Below are positions 6,200 through 6,352 of a DNA stretch of 6,352 nt, in pieces; within the stretch, counting starts at the first letter, position 1; every line of letters begins with the position of its first letter. Location of the stretch: assembly GCA_023228745.1 (NCBI GenBank), contig JALOAP010000184.1:1-6352 (forward strand), in the 5' to 3' direction. A program made the translations under genes and the position numbers. Origin of the DNA: Dehalococcoidia bacterium. GTDB taxonomy: Bacteria; Chloroflexota; Dehalococcoidia; Tepidiformales; Tepidiformaceae. The notes beneath the pieces were generated by a model. That model was not told the DNA's origin. It worked only from the letters and a program-made list of their open reading frames with translations, and did not search any database.

Positions 6200-6228
6200 A
6201 GGGTACTGCCCCCGCCCGTCAGGGACAA
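6200..6228 (-). promoter_or_regulatory. Possible promoter of the rpsF run
   Basis: On the minus strand TTGTCC (6228-6223) is separated by 17 nt from TACCCT (6205-6200). The first matches four of six bases of the -35 consensus, and the second keeps the key T, A and final T of the -10 consensus. The predicted transcription start, near 6193, would leave a leader of about 60 nt before the rpsF ATG. It is the best placed candidate I found but is weak by sequence, and GC-rich DNA gives such matches by chance. Confidence 0.3.
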
Positions 6229-6233
6229 ACCGG

Positions 6234-6268
6234 TTGCCAGCTACCAGTTGCCAGCCGTCAGTCGTCGG
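6234..6268. repeat. Degenerate heptanucleotide repeat cluster B
   Basis: On the plus strand five consecutive 7-mers can be read: TTGCCAG, CTACCAG, TTGCCAG, CCGTCAG and TCGTCGG. The first four end in CAG, like the CTAACAG unit of cluster A about 45 bp away, so both clusters may derive from one repeat family with the loose consensus YYNNCAG. The last unit is only a weak member. Confidence 0.6.
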
Positions 6269-6305
6269 CCACGGCCACGGGAGATGAACATCGCCCTCGC
6301 CGCTC

Positions 6306-6352
6306 CTTACTACTAACAGCTAACAGCTAGTAGCTAACAGCTAGTAGCTAAC
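6306..6352. repeat. Heptanucleotide tandem repeat cluster A
   Basis: Read on the plus strand from 6313 the sequence divides exactly into 7-mers: CTAACAG, CTAACAG, CTAGTAG, CTAACAG, CTAGTAG and CTAAC, running off the window edge. The 7 bases before it (CTTACTA) are a degraded unit. Two unit types alternate. The array is A/T-richer than the rest of the window and is non-coding. Confidence 0.85.

Larger units (their letters stand above)
6135..6352. other. Intergenic region upstream of rpsF
   Basis: These 218 bases before the first gene contain no reading frame that resembles a protein. They hold the two heptanucleotide repeat clusters, a possible promoter and the leader hairpin described separately. 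The gene to the right lies outside the window. Confidence 0.7.

Noticed and set aside
6234..6352. CRISPR array at the right edge
   Set aside because: The repeat unit is 7 bp, has no spacers and drifts in sequence, unlike CRISPR repeats.

Overview
The window is a GC-rich bacterial segment. It holds one run of seven co-directional genes, all read on the minus strand from right to left: rpsF (ribosomal protein S6), ssb (single-stranded DNA-binding protein), rpsR (ribosomal protein S18), a membrane-anchored SurA/parvulin-like protein, hom (homoserine dehydrogenase), an unrecognised coiled-coil protein, and thrC (threonine synthase). Every recognised protein is full length, and I see no frameshift, transposase, tRNA, rRNA or CRISPR array.

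Layout in transcription order. From the right edge down to about 6135 is non-coding DNA. It contains two clusters of a degenerate 7-bp repeat, a possible promoter and a GC-rich leader hairpin. The rpsF-ssb-rpsR block (6134 to 4612) is the widespread bacterial S6-SSB-S18 arrangement. After only 24 nt follows the SurA/parvulin-like gene (4587-3580), then hom 4 nt later (GTG start at 3575), the coiled-coil gene 1 nt later (GTG start at 2233), and thrC overlapping the coiled-coil stop by 4 nt (ATGA). Positions 155-1, downstream of thrC, hold no supported gene.

Functionally, two parts of the pathway from aspartate semialdehyde to threonine are present: hom makes homoserine and thrC makes threonine from phosphohomoserine. 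The intervening homoserine kinase (thrB) is not in the window. In the position between hom and thrC sits the coiled-coil protein, tightly coupled to both, and its role is unknown. The gap sizes suggest one long transcript joining translation, replication and amino-acid genes, possibly with internal processing in the 77-nt ssb-rpsR gap, which carries a 7-bp GC hairpin.

Organism: a GC-rich bacterium. The zinc-type (Cys-Cys-Cys-His) S18, the Gly-rich SSB tail, and the chain rpsR, anchored parvulin-like gene, hom and thrC make me lean towards Chloroflexota (Dehalococcoidia or a relative). This is an inference from general familiarity and was not tested; I would give it about even odds.

I found no defence, mobile or clearly novel multi-gene system. 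The most promising unexplained items are the coiled-coil protein locked between hom and thrC, the parvulin-like protein that lacks the family's conserved histidines, and the heptanucleotide repeats upstream of rpsF.
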